Positions 1 through 10,935 of a stretch of DNA of 64,000 nucleotides are shown here, piece after piece. Source of the DNA: Gadus chalcogrammus (Eukaryota > Chordata > Actinopteri > Gadiformes > Gadidae). Each line of letters begins with the position of its first letter. The stretch's first letter is position 1. Location of the stretch: contig NC_079414.1 of NCBI RefSeq assembly GCF_026213295.1, forward strand, positions 1,568,130 to 1,632,129, given 5' to 3'. Below the pieces are notes generated by a model, which was given only the letters and a program-made list of their open reading frames with translations, did no database searches and was not told where the DNA came from. A program made the translations under genes and the position numbers.

Positions 1-10
1 CTCTGTCTGT

Positions 11-712
11 GCAACAGACAGAGGAACAGGGGTGATGAAGTTGTTGATCATTGGGGTTGTATAAATGTGCATATCTCTCTACATTTTAAAACGACATAAT
101 GTGTTGGCAGCAAAGTTAACTTCACTTCAGGTTAATGCTTTTGTATATGAGCCTGCCGGGTGATACTCCAGACAGGAAGTAGTAACCAGACCAGCAAACC
201 AATCACAGCCTTGCAGGCTGGGGGCTCGCGTAAAAGCTTACGTAAAAAATGACGCAAGTCTAGAAAAATCGCCCGACGCACGCAAGACGTGAGAAGTCGC
301 GCAAGGGGGCGCAAGGGCGCGCAAGGGCCTCTTGCGCTTGCGCTTACGCTTACGTAACCGAGCATAAACCAGCCTTAAGGCTGGTTAAAGAGGCCCTTGC
401 GCGCCCTTGCGCCCCCCTTGCGCGACTTCTCACGTCTTGCGTGCGTCGGGCGATTTTTCTAGACTTGCGTCATTTTTTACGTAAGCTTTTACGCGAGCCG
501 CCCAGCCTGCAAGGCTGTGATTGGTTTGCTGGTCTGGTTACTACTTCCTGTCTGGAGTATCACCCGGCAGGCTCATATACAAAAGCATTAACCTGAAGTG
601 AAGTTAACTTTGCTGCCAACACATTATGTCGTTTTAAAATGTACAGAGATATGCACATTTATACAACCCCAATGATCAACAACTTCATCACCCCTGTTCC
701 TCTGTCTGTTGC
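11..712. repeat. Large foldback palindrome, about 320-bp arms
   Basis: Bases 11-333 are the near-perfect reverse complement of 388-712. The spacer (334-387) holds its own perfect 20-bp palindrome at 367-386. The arms contain repeated gcgcaaggg and cgtaagc phrases, so each arm is also internally repetitive. No credible reading frame runs through it. The structure resembles a foldback-type non-autonomous DNA transposon. Its left limit may lie outside the window, and no target duplication was identified. Confidence 0.85.
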
Positions 713-1240
713 CATCATTCACTGTGTATGGGGAGAACACGATCTGGCACATAAACAAACCAACGACTCCCACAGACAAAGACGTCATTCTCGAGGTCGT
801 CTTCAACGAAAAACTTTCCTCCACATTACTCCACCTACTGTTCTGGCGGTAAATTGCTTGGCAACACGCGCAACACGCGCAACCTAAAAGGGAGCATGAA
901 TTGCTTTGAGTAAATTTTGCGCAACAACGTAACACCAACGCTGAAGCATGCAGCCGCCTTTACTCGCGTTAGGGGCGTCAAAATTCGGCATTTTTGCATA
1001 GGGAACCATTGGTATAGGCGCGTAGACGCGTTACATGCGATGAAGCGTCGCTTTAGGGGCGTTACGCGCGTCAGACGCACGTAATTACGCACGTAAACGC
1101 AGTAACGCGCCCAACGCCCGGAGTTCAGAAATCTGAACTTTCAACGCTCCAACGCGTGACGCTTGGCCGCGATAGCCAATCAGCGTTGAGCTTGACCCGA
1201 CGTCACTGGCAGAGAGTAGTGAGCTTGGACAGAAGCATAC

Positions 1241-1556
1241 GGCCGACATCTTTCTATATTCTGGGTGGAAATAGTAACATAGTTACGCTATTAAATGCGT
1301 TTATGGAAACATTTTTAGCGAGAAATGTGCAGACACACCATGTGAAGTTATTTAAACCGATTATTGTTATTTATATCAGAGATTATTTAATCTAACCCGA
1401 TCTAAGCTCTATCACCCAAACACGGCAGCGTTTGGGGTTCCTACCTCGGACTCCAGCGCAGCCACGGCCGACAACTATCTTTATTCTGGGTGGAAATAGT
1501 AACATAGTTACGCCATTAAATGCGTTTATGGAAAAAAATTTAGAGAGAAATGTGCA
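1241..1556 (+). repeat. Direct duplication of a 90-bp segment
   Basis: Bases 1241-1331 recur at 1466-1556 with a few substitutions and small indels. Both copies begin ggccgaca and run to agaaatgtgca. The 135 bases between them are unrelated. This is either an internal tandem duplication within an element or two copies of its end. Confidence 0.8.
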
Positions 1557-1736
1557 TTTTACTTTCATAATGTTCGCTCGGTGAATGTGAAGGCTGTTTG
1601 GTTTGATAGTTATGACGAAGAGGGAACGCTCCGTTCACTTGCATGAACATGGACTCATCTAGCTGCGTTGGCGCGTTGACGCGTTGGAAGCGTTGAACCG
1701 AGTAACCACCCCACAATGATCAAGCGTCAGGTTAGG

Positions 1737-1770
1737 CGCGTTACTCGCGTTATCCAACGCGAGTAACGCG
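1737..1770. repeat. Perfect 15-bp hairpin, 4-nt loop
   Basis: cgcgttactcgcgtt and its exact reverse complement are separated by atcc. The right-hand 25 bases (1746-1770) occur again, reverse-complemented and identical, at 62232-62256. It is therefore part of a dispersed repeat family, not a terminator. Confidence 0.85.
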
Positions 1771-2185
1771 TTTGGTGTGGCCGCACCATTAGGCCAGCGG
1801 CCAAAATGTCGTAGGGCCAGCGTTGGCTCACACCGTCAGGCCAACGATATGCGGCGTTGGCTCACAACGTTTTGCCAACGTAGGGCCAGGTGGTTGAATC
1901 TGAGTCAATCGGATTCAAAGAACCGAATCCTTACATTCACCCATGAGTCACGAGTCCGTGGTCTAAATTAACCCGAATCTTTCGGTTCTGGCTGCTATGG
2001 ACGACATTATTAAAACAATGCACTAATGTCATCAAACTGTAGGTCTATAACAACATTAACACATCAGTTTTTCATCTGCATAGTAACTTAGATTAAGCAT
2101 ACGGACCCGGAGCTGCCAGCTGCGTGGTTGAATAAGAACTTCCTGTAGAGAGAGCTGTACACAGATCCAGATCCATAGACTGAGC

Positions 2186-2380
2186 GAATTCATGGGTCGG
2201 ATTCGTATCCGGTTGAGTGAAAGACTAACTCAAAGGACTCAGTTGAAATGGGTCGGACTCGTATCTGGTTGAGTGAAAGACTAACTCAAATTACTCATAT
2301 TGAATGGGTCGGACTCGTATCCTGTTGAGTGAAAGACCAACTCAACGGACTCATACTAAATGGGTCGGGCTCGTACTGAA
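2186..2380 (+). repeat. Minisatellite, about 54-bp unit, 3.5 copies
   Basis: The phrase aatgggtcggactcgtat followed by gttgagtgaaagac recurs every 53-54 bases with scattered substitutions. Confidence 0.85.
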
Positions 2381-2707
2381 TGTAAATCGTTAAACTCTTT
2401 TGTTACAAAGGCATTATTTTACGGACTGTCCACTTAGTTATTTGCAAAGTGAATTTCCTTATAATATTCCTTTCCAATATCAAATATGTTCCTTATCAGC
2501 TCGTTGACAGCTGAGTTAAACCAAAACCATTGACGTTATTTTGGATAGCCTCTTGAAATTTGTTTATTGTAAACATGACAATTAATTAAATTAAGTAAGA
2601 ATAAAAATAAGTATCTATTCACAATTTCCGAAATTACATATTTAATTCTGATAAGCTGCCTAACCAGCCAAGCCTATCATGTTACAATTTGTTCAATGTA
2701 TCTAGGC

Positions 2708-2710
<3 letters not shown>

Positions 2711-2777
<67 letters not shown>

Positions 2778-2793
2778 TGTGTGTGTGTGTGTG
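2711..2793 (+). repeat. (GT)n microsatellite
   Basis: An almost pure GT tract is interrupted twice by a ggt step, giving three sub-blocks. Confidence 0.97.
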
Positions 2794-3064
2794 CTTGCGT
2801 ATTTCCCCTGGATATCCTCAAAACTGCATTACAGTGGTTTGCTGTGAGCGTGCGCATTAGGCACTAGGGAGTGGGCTGCTGGGCTCATTCAGCGACAAAA
2901 TTTCAACTGATTCAGATTCAAAGGACTCAAAAGATTCAGATCTTTTTAGTGATTCACTCAAAGGACTATGAATCTTTTAAGTGAATCGAAATTCCCATCA
3001 CTACGGTAGAGGGGTCAGAAACCAATAAATGAAAATAGGCTATTTAGTTCCGTTTCACAAAAAT

Positions 3065-3174
3065 GAAACCATGAAAGTGTACAATCCCCCCCCCCCCAAA
3101 AAAATAAGTTTCCAGCGCCCCCCTAGGTTGTGCGAACGTCCTTCAGGGGGCGGTACCGCCCCATTGAGAAACCA
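3065..3174 (+). repeat. Dispersed repeat, copy 1 (copy 2 at 61181-61289)
   Basis: The segment runs from gaaaccatgaaag through a C-rich and A-rich stretch to ggggcggtaccgcccc and gagaaacca. It matches 61181-61289 in the same orientation over about 110 bases with modest divergence. The gggcggtaccgccc part is a perfect palindrome. It belongs to a mobile family of unknown class. Confidence 0.7.
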
Positions 3175-3426
3175 GGACTTGGATAATAAATATAAGTATA
3201 AGTAAGGTTAACTTTAAGTATAAATTATACAAGAATATAAGGTAAATATTGTCACAATGGAGCCAAATGTTAAAGCCTATGGTGCAGGTTAACCGGAAGT
3301 TTCGATTAATGGGTACATAAAGCACTCAAAATATGTATATAAAGTTTGAAATGTCTCCAAAATGGTGATAAAGTCCAGTTTTTGTCGTTCTTGGTTAGTA
3401 ACGGTTATTTTTTACGCAACTCGGCG

Positions 3427-3444
3427 ATGACGTCACGTAAGGTA
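3427..3444 (+). promoter_or_regulatory. CRE-type motif upstream of the P2X7-like gene
   Basis: ATGACGTCACGTAAGGTA contains the full palindromic ATF/CREB consensus TGACGTCA (3428-3435). It lies 23 bases before an ATG at 3467 that opens a short acidic reading frame. The identical 18-mer, inverted, sits upstream of the THAP gene at 8213-8230. A promoter role is inferred from position and consensus only. Confidence 0.45.
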
Positions 3445-3466
3445 GACGCATACTAGAACTAGCACT

Positions 3467-4370
3467 ATGGCGTCTGACGGGGATGAGACTGATTATGTCG
3501 TTGGCTCAGATAAGTACCCTAAACTTAGTCAGAAGATCTAGAAATAGAAGGCATATTATGCCTTCTATTTCTTCTAAATATGGGCTAGCTTGACAGTCCC
3601 ACCTGTGAACCCCTAGTGTTTATTTCTAAGCTTTTACCTTTCTCCGGTGAAAATGTTGTTTGCAAACGTAGCCGACGCCGAGTAGGCTGGTCATGTCTTC
3701 AGTGTGATTATTTTTGATAGTGTTTTCCTCGTGATTGATAGTAGTAAGCGTGTCTGTGTCGCTGTGTTTGGCAGGTGTCTGTGTGGGCGGTGTAGTCCCA
3801 TGGAAACTGTGGTGGAGAGCTTGTGTTGTAGGGAGGTGAACGCGTTTTGGTCGCTGGTCGAGGAGCTCACCCCGCGGCCAGCAGATGTAACGTGCCTAAC
3901 GCAGCATCCTGGATTTGAGGCATGCTGCCTGAATCCGTTTGTGTTAAAAATAGCATACTCACACTTCAGGCAGGATCATGGTCCCCTTCAAGCCAGCACG
4001 CACGAGTATGTTCATAATTTATGTTTACTTTACAAACCTTTTTACACCGAGTCCTTTGAACCAACAGTTATCAGTGACAGGAGATGTGTTGCATACACAA
4101 AAAACATGCATAAGAACAGGCTTAAAATGACGTTTCCAACCTACTTACAGAGAGTTTTAAACTTAAGAATCTTTCCTACTTATCCCTAGGCAATACCGGT
4201 ACACTGCGTACAGGCAGGCTATACGCTGGGCTCATGGCATTTTAGGGAGGAGTATAAGGAAGCCTCTACCCTCTTGTGTGGTTTCAACCATCAGACAGCA
4301 ATTCTAAAATGGTGACCAGACTTATCAGGGCTTTCAATGGCCTTGTTTGGAGGAAAATGAATACAAATAA
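3467..4370 (+). pseudogene. P2X7-receptor intracellular-domain-like gene, broken
   Basis: Two spliced exons are visible. Exon A (3775-4005) follows an AG and reads CLCGRC, then ESLCCREV, then HPGFEACCLNPFVLKIAY. That is the cysteine-rich pattern of the P2X purinoceptor 7 cytoplasmic domain, found in many multi-copy fish and invertebrate genes without the channel part. A GT donor at 4006 and an AG acceptor at 4188-4189 bound a 184-bp intron. Exon B (4190-4370) continues in phase with YRYTAYRQAIRWAHG and PLPSCVV, is cut by one in-frame TAA at 4305-4307, then resumes with a typical family ending to a TAA at 4368-4370. The ATG at 3467 opens a short acidic peptide (MASDGDETDYVVGSD) that may be the first exon, but its donor is unclear. 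The TAA and the lack of a confirmed first exon argue for a recent pseudogene. The family domain is thought to bind zinc; its role in these short proteins is unknown. Confidence 0.75.
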
Positions 4371-6688
4371 TTGTTATTCTTATTCTGTTGTGATCATTCA
4401 ATTGCCCTTAAAATGTTATAAAGTACACAGAACACATGCATTTTGGATAAAAAATGTTATTGGCATTGCTTGTAATGGTTACTGAACAAAGACACAGGTT
4501 GGAATTAAATCTATATAAAAAAATGGTTAGGCACAAAACATACAAGGAACACTGATGAAGGGCTAGACCCGCAATGTTTAATTCTAATTCTAATTATTCT
4601 GCAATAGTGTGGTCATACCCGAGGGTCAGTTGCTGGTTCTCTTTCTCTCACACACACACATACTATTTCATGCATGCATACATGCAGTGATACATGCAAA
4701 AGCACATCAAGCAGACACACAGTGAGCCAGTGAGACAACACCGCACACAGAGGTTGACAAGGCACAGGTAAAATGATTGCCAAATTATTTTGAATTACAT
4801 ACAAAGAAATTTCATGCAAATAATAACAACTAAATCATTGGACTTGTCCGTGGAAAGAAATAATAATGTGAAATTAGGTTTTCTTGAAGCGTGACTGCCG
4901 GGCTAGGTAGAGGCTGACGGCCTCCTCCTTAGGAATCTGTTTGAAGGATTTGGCGATGGGGGCAAATTGGCGCTAATCTCTCGAAGAACCGCGGGTTCTG
5001 TTGCATAACCTGCAGACATAATAAAATTAATTATAATAATAATATTACTTTATAAAGATCATTGTCACTGATCACCGATGTCTCGTGCGCCATCTCAAAA
5101 TATGATAGAACTGCATGACACTGCTTACCGTATGAGGCTGCCTCTTTGATGGGACGCACCACATGGGCGCCTTTTCTGAAGCACGGATACCGCACGCAGT
5201 ACTTCTCCGGCCCGTCACTTCTCTGTGCTGTCTCGCGATTGGCATTATGATTATAATGCAGCACCGCTAAGAGAAGCCTACGAAACACATTTGAGAAAAC
5301 CTTTGAAACTTGTTGTATGTATGACAAAATACTACAATAGGCATGTTAATAGGTACTATTAATTGGATAGCACTGACCTGCTATACATCCCAAGGTATGA
5401 AAACCCTGTGTGCTTGGGCGCGAAGTGCAAGAAGAGGGAGGGGTAAGCCTCAAGCGAGAAGGTCTGGTGCTGTGGAGACAGCTGTCGAACATCTTTCAGT
5501 AAGGCAGCCCTCATCATTATGTTCTCCAACTTGACTTCTGCCAATGAGCCTGCAAAGACAAAGACAGGTAGGCAGGGAGGCAGACAGACACACAGACGGA
5601 AAACGTACAAATAGACAGGAAGATAGACAGACAGAATTCCTTTTTTAAATGGAAACACACATGAAATTGTCCTGCATATGAATTATAGCAAACATAAACA
5701 GTAAACAGAATGTTATGAGATTGCCAGGGATTGAAAAAATATTTTCATCACAAAGGTCACATGTCAAAGCATCCAGACAATTACTCAAAGACAGCAAATA
5801 AAACAAAACTATGTAGAGCGTGCATAATACCAGTACTGTACCTGGGTCCAGCCACTCTTTGTTGCGCTGATCTCCGTCTAGAGGGCCATGGGCACAACTG
5901 GAGAAGGCAGGGGTGTCATGGTCATGGATGTCCTGGATGTGGTTCACTAAACTTCTCCATTTGGCCTCCATGACCGCTGGGTTGCCATCTGGGGTTGAGG
6001 CTGCGGTCCAATAGAGGTGATTCACTATAGCTGGCTGGAGGGGGGCAGTGTCATTCAAACTAACAAAGCATTGAGCATTCAATATGGTCTATGTTGGTTT
6101 TAGATTATCTCACTTGTGGTGGGGGTCACAAGTGTAAGGTGGCTCCTCATCAAACAATTCCTCCTCATCCATCGGCTCTTCGGGCACCCACGACAAGTCA
6201 CTGATGACAGTGGCATTATCATCATCATCGTCGTCAACTGTGTTCAGGACTAGCGAGGGGAGTGGAGGTTTGCGGGCTTAATGAAGTCTGTGTGCCCACG
6301 CTAACCATCTTGGGCTTCAGGTTAACCTGCACAGCTGTGGCAGAGGCAGTAAACATACCCAAACATATGACAATCATGGCAAATCTAAGTGGCTATGTTT
6401 TGGTGTAGGCTATGTATTCATTTCATCAATGTGTATGGAAATGTCCTACTTGCAATGTTTTAGACATAATATCTACCCCTTAAAATACCAAAGATTTACC
6501 GTGAGACCATCGGGGGGGCTTCAAATAACATTGTGTCCCAGCGTCAGAAGTGGAGGAGGGCAAGGGCTGATCCCCAGTATCGACACTCTCCACGGTCTCC
6601 TGCAGTGAGGCGTCTGTCAACATCTTGCAAAAACAAATATAAAAAAGTATATTAGTATAAAGTATAGTATATATAAAAAGAAATGCAA

Positions 6689-6874
6689 GGGTGTAGTGGT
6701 GAAATAAGAGGTGGGTAAACTATGAATACTTAGATCAGTGATTCGCAACCAATGGTAGTGCATTTACTGTATTGGGAGGTAGCTAAACTCTGAAGTGAGA
6801 AGTGGATAAACTGTTTCTGAAATTTCAGAGGTGGGTAAACTGCGTTTACTTGCGTTTAGCCTCCACTACAGCCC
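6689..6874. mobile_element. Short TIR element in the THAP-gene intron
   Basis: GGGTGTAGTGG at the left and CCACTACAGCCC at the right form 11-12-bp imperfect terminal inverted repeats around about 160 bases containing two aggtgggtaaact phrases. It lies between exons 1 and 2 of the THAP gene. No target duplication is evident, so the family is unassigned. Confidence 0.5.
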
Positions 6875-7022
6875 GACACGGTCACGGTCAAATACAGTAT
6901 ATATGTGAAAGAGAACCGTAGCAGTCTCGCACTAACACAAAACGCAAACACACTGTTGTGAAAGCCGCTTGATGATGACGATCACTGATCCAAACACTAG
7001 CCATGAAGCTTTCATGACGATA

Positions 7023-7478
7023 TTATTACGTATTTCTTCAGGGAAAGTATTCGAATCCAAAGGAATAGCTTTAAAGAGACTTTATTTGTATAAAGTATTT
7101 TCGGTATGGTAAACTGATACTCTGAAGCAAAGAGAGGTTGAAGATGTATTCTAAGCACGTGCGAGAGTATTCTCCTAGCTGATCCTAGCCATGAACCCAC
7201 GTATGTCTAATCGCTGCCTGGAGAGTTCTGGCTTGCTCTGGCTCCAACCGTCTGTTATGGTATGGATCCACAAGCCCGGAAGTAGTGGGAGGAGCCGGGG
7301 TGACTATTACCCTCGGCCTCCTTACCTGTCTGGTGCTGCCCTCTGTGGATGGAGCTGTTATTGCAGCCTTCAGTAAGGTCCCGTTTCCCTGTGGCTATGT
7401 ATGGTATTAACGGCTAATATGTTTGGTCCTGCATCATTGAGTCTATGTGTGGGTAGCTTAGATTCTTTAAAATACGTA
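7023..7478 (-). mobile_element. 456-bp solo-LTR-like element, copy 1
   Basis: The whole segment aligns with 50184-50633 in reverse orientation, including distinctive stretches such as cagagggcagcacc and cggttggagcc. Flanks acgata (7017-7022) and acaata (7479-7484) look like a 6-bp target duplication with one mismatch. The second copy has a perfect one. No terminal inverted repeat and no long frame is present. It is best read as a solo LTR or other short non-autonomous element, here inside the first intron of the THAP gene. Confidence 0.75.
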
Positions 7479-7995
7479 ACAATATGGACATTTACTTCAA
7501 TTTTGTTTTGGCTCATATTCGTGAATCACAAAATATGCTTTTCTAATGTCAGACTGATCATGCTTGTAGAGGAGGCTGTGTCAAAGGGAACACGGTATAC
7601 AAAATACACACAGAGCTAGCTAACGCGCAGCTTGTAATTAGCAGCTATAGCATGATGCTTACCGTGGCAATCTCTCGCTTGCGGCAGACGGTGTCTCTCG
7701 ACCTCGGGACAGGGCAGGCAGAGTGGTTTGCATGCACAGACGGCACGGCGGTAGGAATTAACTTCGCCGTCCTCTTACTCTTTAAACCAAGTGAGACCAT
7801 CTTGGCATCCCCTGAGTGGTAATCCTCCTCCTTGAAATGCGCGCTGCATATTCTTGAGTACGCGGTAACAGAGCTAGCTGAAAAATCTGCCCTTTGTCCT
7901 TGGGGAAGCAATGGACCCTATGTCCACTTTTGCTCGAGTTGTTGCACCCGCCACAAATACAGTAGAAAACCATTTTATCTACTTATATATCTACT

Positions 7996-8150
7996 CTCTC
8001 TCTCTCTATCTATATATGTTATGTTATGCTATGCTATGCTATCCCTCACTATCTATCGATGTTATGCTATGCTATCCCTCACTATCTATCGATGTTATGT
8101 TATGTTATTCTATCTATCTATCTATCTATCTTTCTTATCTCTATTTATGT
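7996..8150 (+). repeat. Compound microsatellite (atgttatgct / tcta)n
   Basis: A 33-bp unit (cctcactatctatcgatgttatgctatgctat) is duplicated. It is preceded by a ctct tract and followed by tcta repeats. It covers the region immediately upstream of the THAP-gene start. Confidence 0.85.
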
Positions 8151-8212
8151 ATTTACTAATCTGACACTGTCACTCTCTCACTAGCGGCTTCGGTTGTCGT
8201 CCAAAAGCGGAG

Positions 8213-8230
8213 TACCTTACGTGACGTCAT
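8213..8230 (-). promoter_or_regulatory. CRE-type motif upstream of the THAP gene
   Basis: On the minus strand this reads ATGACGTCACGTAAGGTA, identical to 3427-3444. A gcattgtggga phrase next to it (about 8236-8246) resembles half of a ZNF143/Staf site. It lies 240 bases upstream of the THAP ATG at 7971-7973. A core promoter role is inferred. Confidence 0.4.
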
Positions 8231-8250
8231 GCAATGCATTGTGGGAGAAA

Positions 8251-10414
8251 TAAGAATCATCGCTAACCTGTGGCTAATAACCACTAAATATCACCTACTT
8301 TTCCTTATATTTATATTTTGCGATACCCTACAACATCAAATACAATGGATAATTGTTTAAATGTTTATTACCAACTAGAAAATTGCCAGAAAAGAAGAAA
8401 ATAGAAACCTGCACCATGCCCTTTAAACACTACTGATATTACCTGGCCTTCCTATGTCAAACAAATGTCTGCATTCCGATGAACCCCCAACGTCTTTTTT
8501 ACATATAAATGGCCCCTTATAGAGACATCTGCCAAACCCCCTATCGTTTCTGGTCTGTGACTATACAATTTTTATTCCGTATGCTTCAAGTTAGATGTTA
8601 ACTTAAGTTAACTTATCCATACCCCGGTCAAAATCTGTCGCTACTAGCTTTATGATTATGACTGTATATGCCACAGACAAATTATGTGGCATTGTTAGCG
8701 ATTACAAATGCTTATTTTACTGTTCAAAATAATATTGCTTTCACAGGACTCATCTCTTAAACGCATGTGGTAAACCATGGGGATTTAAGGTCAGCTTAAT
8801 AAACAAGGAGGTGAATGGATTTTTATCAAAGACCTCACTTCAAATAACTAATGCATAATAGGTAACTTCATGTAACTAATGTTTAATATGTAACTCTTTT
8901 GTACGTAATGCTTGAATGTATGAGAATGTAATATGGGCATGGGAGCGGGAGAGATAAATGTTAATGGGGACCGGGGAGTGCCCGTAGATTTGATTTTAGA
9001 GCTCTGTGTTTGGTCTAGGAAGTCACAGATGCTGAGGTTACCTCAGAGATCCCGGCCCGGTTGGGGCAGTTCTTTGCAAACAAACTCAGGTGATGTTGTT
9101 ATTCTCTTCAGTCGCAATAAAGCCTTGATCATTCAACCCTAGTCCTTCTCGACCTCTCGTATTTTGTAGAGTATTAGGCCGTGGATTTTATCCACGCAAT
9201 AGCGAACCAATCAAATTGCGCCATCTTAGGAGGGTCACGTGTAGCATATAATAATTAATGATATGCGGCAATACATTAACAAACATTGTTTTTTAACAGT
9301 ATTGTATACATTATCGTTATCAACTTGTGTTCATAATATGAATTTGCCCCCCCTTTAATATACATTGCAATGGACTGTATTATGTGCTACGTGTTTAGTT
9401 TGTGTGTGTTTAAATAGATGGTGAACACACACGTGCCCGCATTCATCAAGTAATTCTTTTAAACACTCACTCGCGGTAAAACAGTTTTCTAACAATCAAA
9501 TATTCATCAATCCTAAAGGTTATGAGCTTTTACACGATGTGTGTCAAGAAAATATGTGTTTGCTGTACAGTGTTTGCAGATGCATTGATTTAAAAGTACA
9601 ACTAATTACAGCTGTATCAGCTGTTCTTTTCCAAATAATTGAACGTTATCAGTTACCCTAAAACGAGATTTTTTATTATTTTCATTATTATTTTAACGCA
9701 TGGCATAGCCTACTACAGTGTTCATTCATGCAGCCCCTATGGAAAAAAAAGTTTCCACAATCCACATCATCATCATAATATTTCAATTAGGCAAATAATT
9801 TGCATGTTTGTGCTGTGTATAGCCTACTGGTGTCTAAGCTTACGTTGCAAAACTATCTGGGCTTTCCGCTAGTGCCCTTAGACCAGGTATTTTTCGGTCA
9901 GTTGCACAACTGCTTATCGGAACGATAACACCATATATAATTTGCACCAGAACCCGCCTCTGCTTTTCACCAACACGCCTCTCAGGGTGCAAGTTTAGTG
10001 GGGCGAGTTTGGTGCGGGGGAAAATCAGCTTTGCGCCGGGTGCAAACTAGCAACGATACATTCTACACGTCGGTGTAGAAAGTAAATTTCGCTGGGTGCA
10101 AGATAGGGCCCTACTTGTTTTTTCCCCAAGTTAATACAGCGTGATTGCAATGTTGTCTAAGTTGAAATTGAAGGTAAGGGTAAGGGGTAACAATACTCAA
10201 TCTGGTACTCATTACCTATCTCTCGTTGTCCTAGTTTTGTTAAACTCGAACTCTGATGTGATTACGTTGAACTGTGTCATCCTCAAATATCAGAGCAGCT
10301 GAATAAGTAGAACGGTACAAACTCATACAAACCCAGAGTTTCTGGGAGGGACCCAGGGTGCCATTCCAATAGTGTTCAACATGCCCTCCTTGAATTCCCC
10401 TTGGCACTTGCTCT
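8251..10414. other. No gene seen; possible LTR and hAT-like remnants
   Basis: AT-rich sequence without a supported frame. Around 8930-9180 a GC-richer block ends with caataaagccttgatcattcaaccc, the look of an LTR R/U5 segment with an AATAAA signal (9117-9122); no partner LTR is visible. A perfect 6-bp hairpin (cgtgga/tccacg) starts at 9180. Bases 9890-10110 contain gcgccgggtgcaaa and ctgggtgcaagatagggccc phrases typical of widespread decayed fish DNA repeats. Confidence 0.35.
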
Positions 10415-10935
10415 CGGGGGCACCTCGGTGAACTAGGTCTATCTCTCAAAGGTCACTTCAGTGAACTGAGTCCAGCTCTCAAAGGTCACCTCAGTGAACT
10501 GGGTCAAGCTCTCAAAGTTCAGCTCAGTGAACTGGGTTCAGCTCTCAAAGGTCACCTCATTGAACTGGGTTCAGCTCTCAAAGGTCACCTCAGTGAACTG
10601 GTTCCTGTTCTCAAAGGTCACCTCAGTTAACTGGGTCCAACTCTATAAGGTCACCTCAGTGAACTGGGTCCATCTCAAAGGTCAGCTCAGTGAATTGTGT
10701 CCAGCTCTCAAACTTCAGCTCAGTGAACTGGGTCCATCTCAAAGGTCACCTCAGTGAACTGGGTCCAGCTCTCAAAGGTCCCCTCAGTGAACTGGTTCCA
10801 GCTCTCAAAGGTCACCTCAGTTTATTGGGTCCAGCTCTCAAAGGTCCCCTCAGTGAACTTGGGCCATCCCAAAGGTCAGCTCAGTGAACTGGGTCCATCT
10901 CAAAGGTAAGCTCAATGAACTGGGTCCATCTGGGA
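10415..10935 (+). repeat. 31-bp minisatellite, about 16 units
   Basis: Units of the form gctctcaaaggtcacctcagtgaactgggtcca repeat head to tail. Several units lack the gctct step and are 25-26 bp. Point variants (cacc/cagc/cccc, tgaactg/ttaactg) distinguish units. The open frames (repeating NWVQLSKVTS) are a by-product of the repeat. Confidence 0.95.

Larger units (their letters stand above)
835..1890. repeat. acgcg-rich degenerate repeat region, non-coding
   Basis: The stretch is dominated by short cgcgt/acgcg/gcgtta phrases in both orientations, flanking a duplicated AT-rich segment. The open frames here are short, repeat-derived and without recognisable domains. It probably represents the ends and interior of one or more decayed non-autonomous DNA elements. 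Confidence 0.5.
1890..3005. mobile_element. Decayed non-autonomous DNA element (tentative)
   Basis: The edges carry related phrases rich in gattcaaagga/actcaaagatt (around 1895-1965 and 2900-3000), partly in inverted orientation. The interior holds a minisatellite (2186-2380) and a GT microsatellite (2711-2793). No transposase-like frame is present. The boundaries and class are uncertain because no clear target duplication was found. Confidence 0.35.
4874..7973 (-). pseudogene. THAP-domain transposase-like gene (Kolobok-like), decayed
   Basis: Seven minus-strand exons can be assigned from splice sites: 7663-7973, 6500-6623, 6114-6326, 5842-6059, 5378-5549, 5129-5277 and 4874-5009. Exon 1 starts MVFYCICGGCNNSSKSGHRV and, after a frameshift and small deletion, reads RICSAHFKEEDY. 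These are the C2CH halves of a THAP zinc finger, but the invariant tryptophan region is lost. Exons 2-3 are acidic linker, and exon 3 holds a second frameshift. Exons 4-7 (for example NHLYWTAAS, EAKWRSLVNHIQDIH, FAPKHTGFSYLGM, LLAVLHYNHNANRE) match the C-terminal half of a large fish family of THAP-bearing Kolobok-type transposase relatives as I remember it. The last exon is frameshifted before its stop at 4874-4876. About 300 residues expected between exons 3 and 4, the catalytic core, are missing. It converges on the P2X7-like gene. Kolobok assignment is inference; the THAP half-sites and splice structure are seen. Confidence 0.7.

Noticed and set aside
8930..9180. Solo LTR with AATAAA signal
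   Set aside because: Only the R/U5-like look supports it; neither TG...CA ends nor a target duplication were located, so it is kept only as a possible remnant.
10494..10887. Two long frames with repeating NWVQLSKVTS peptides
   Set aside because: They are products of the 31-bp minisatellite; unit-length changes shift the frame and no other coding evidence exists.
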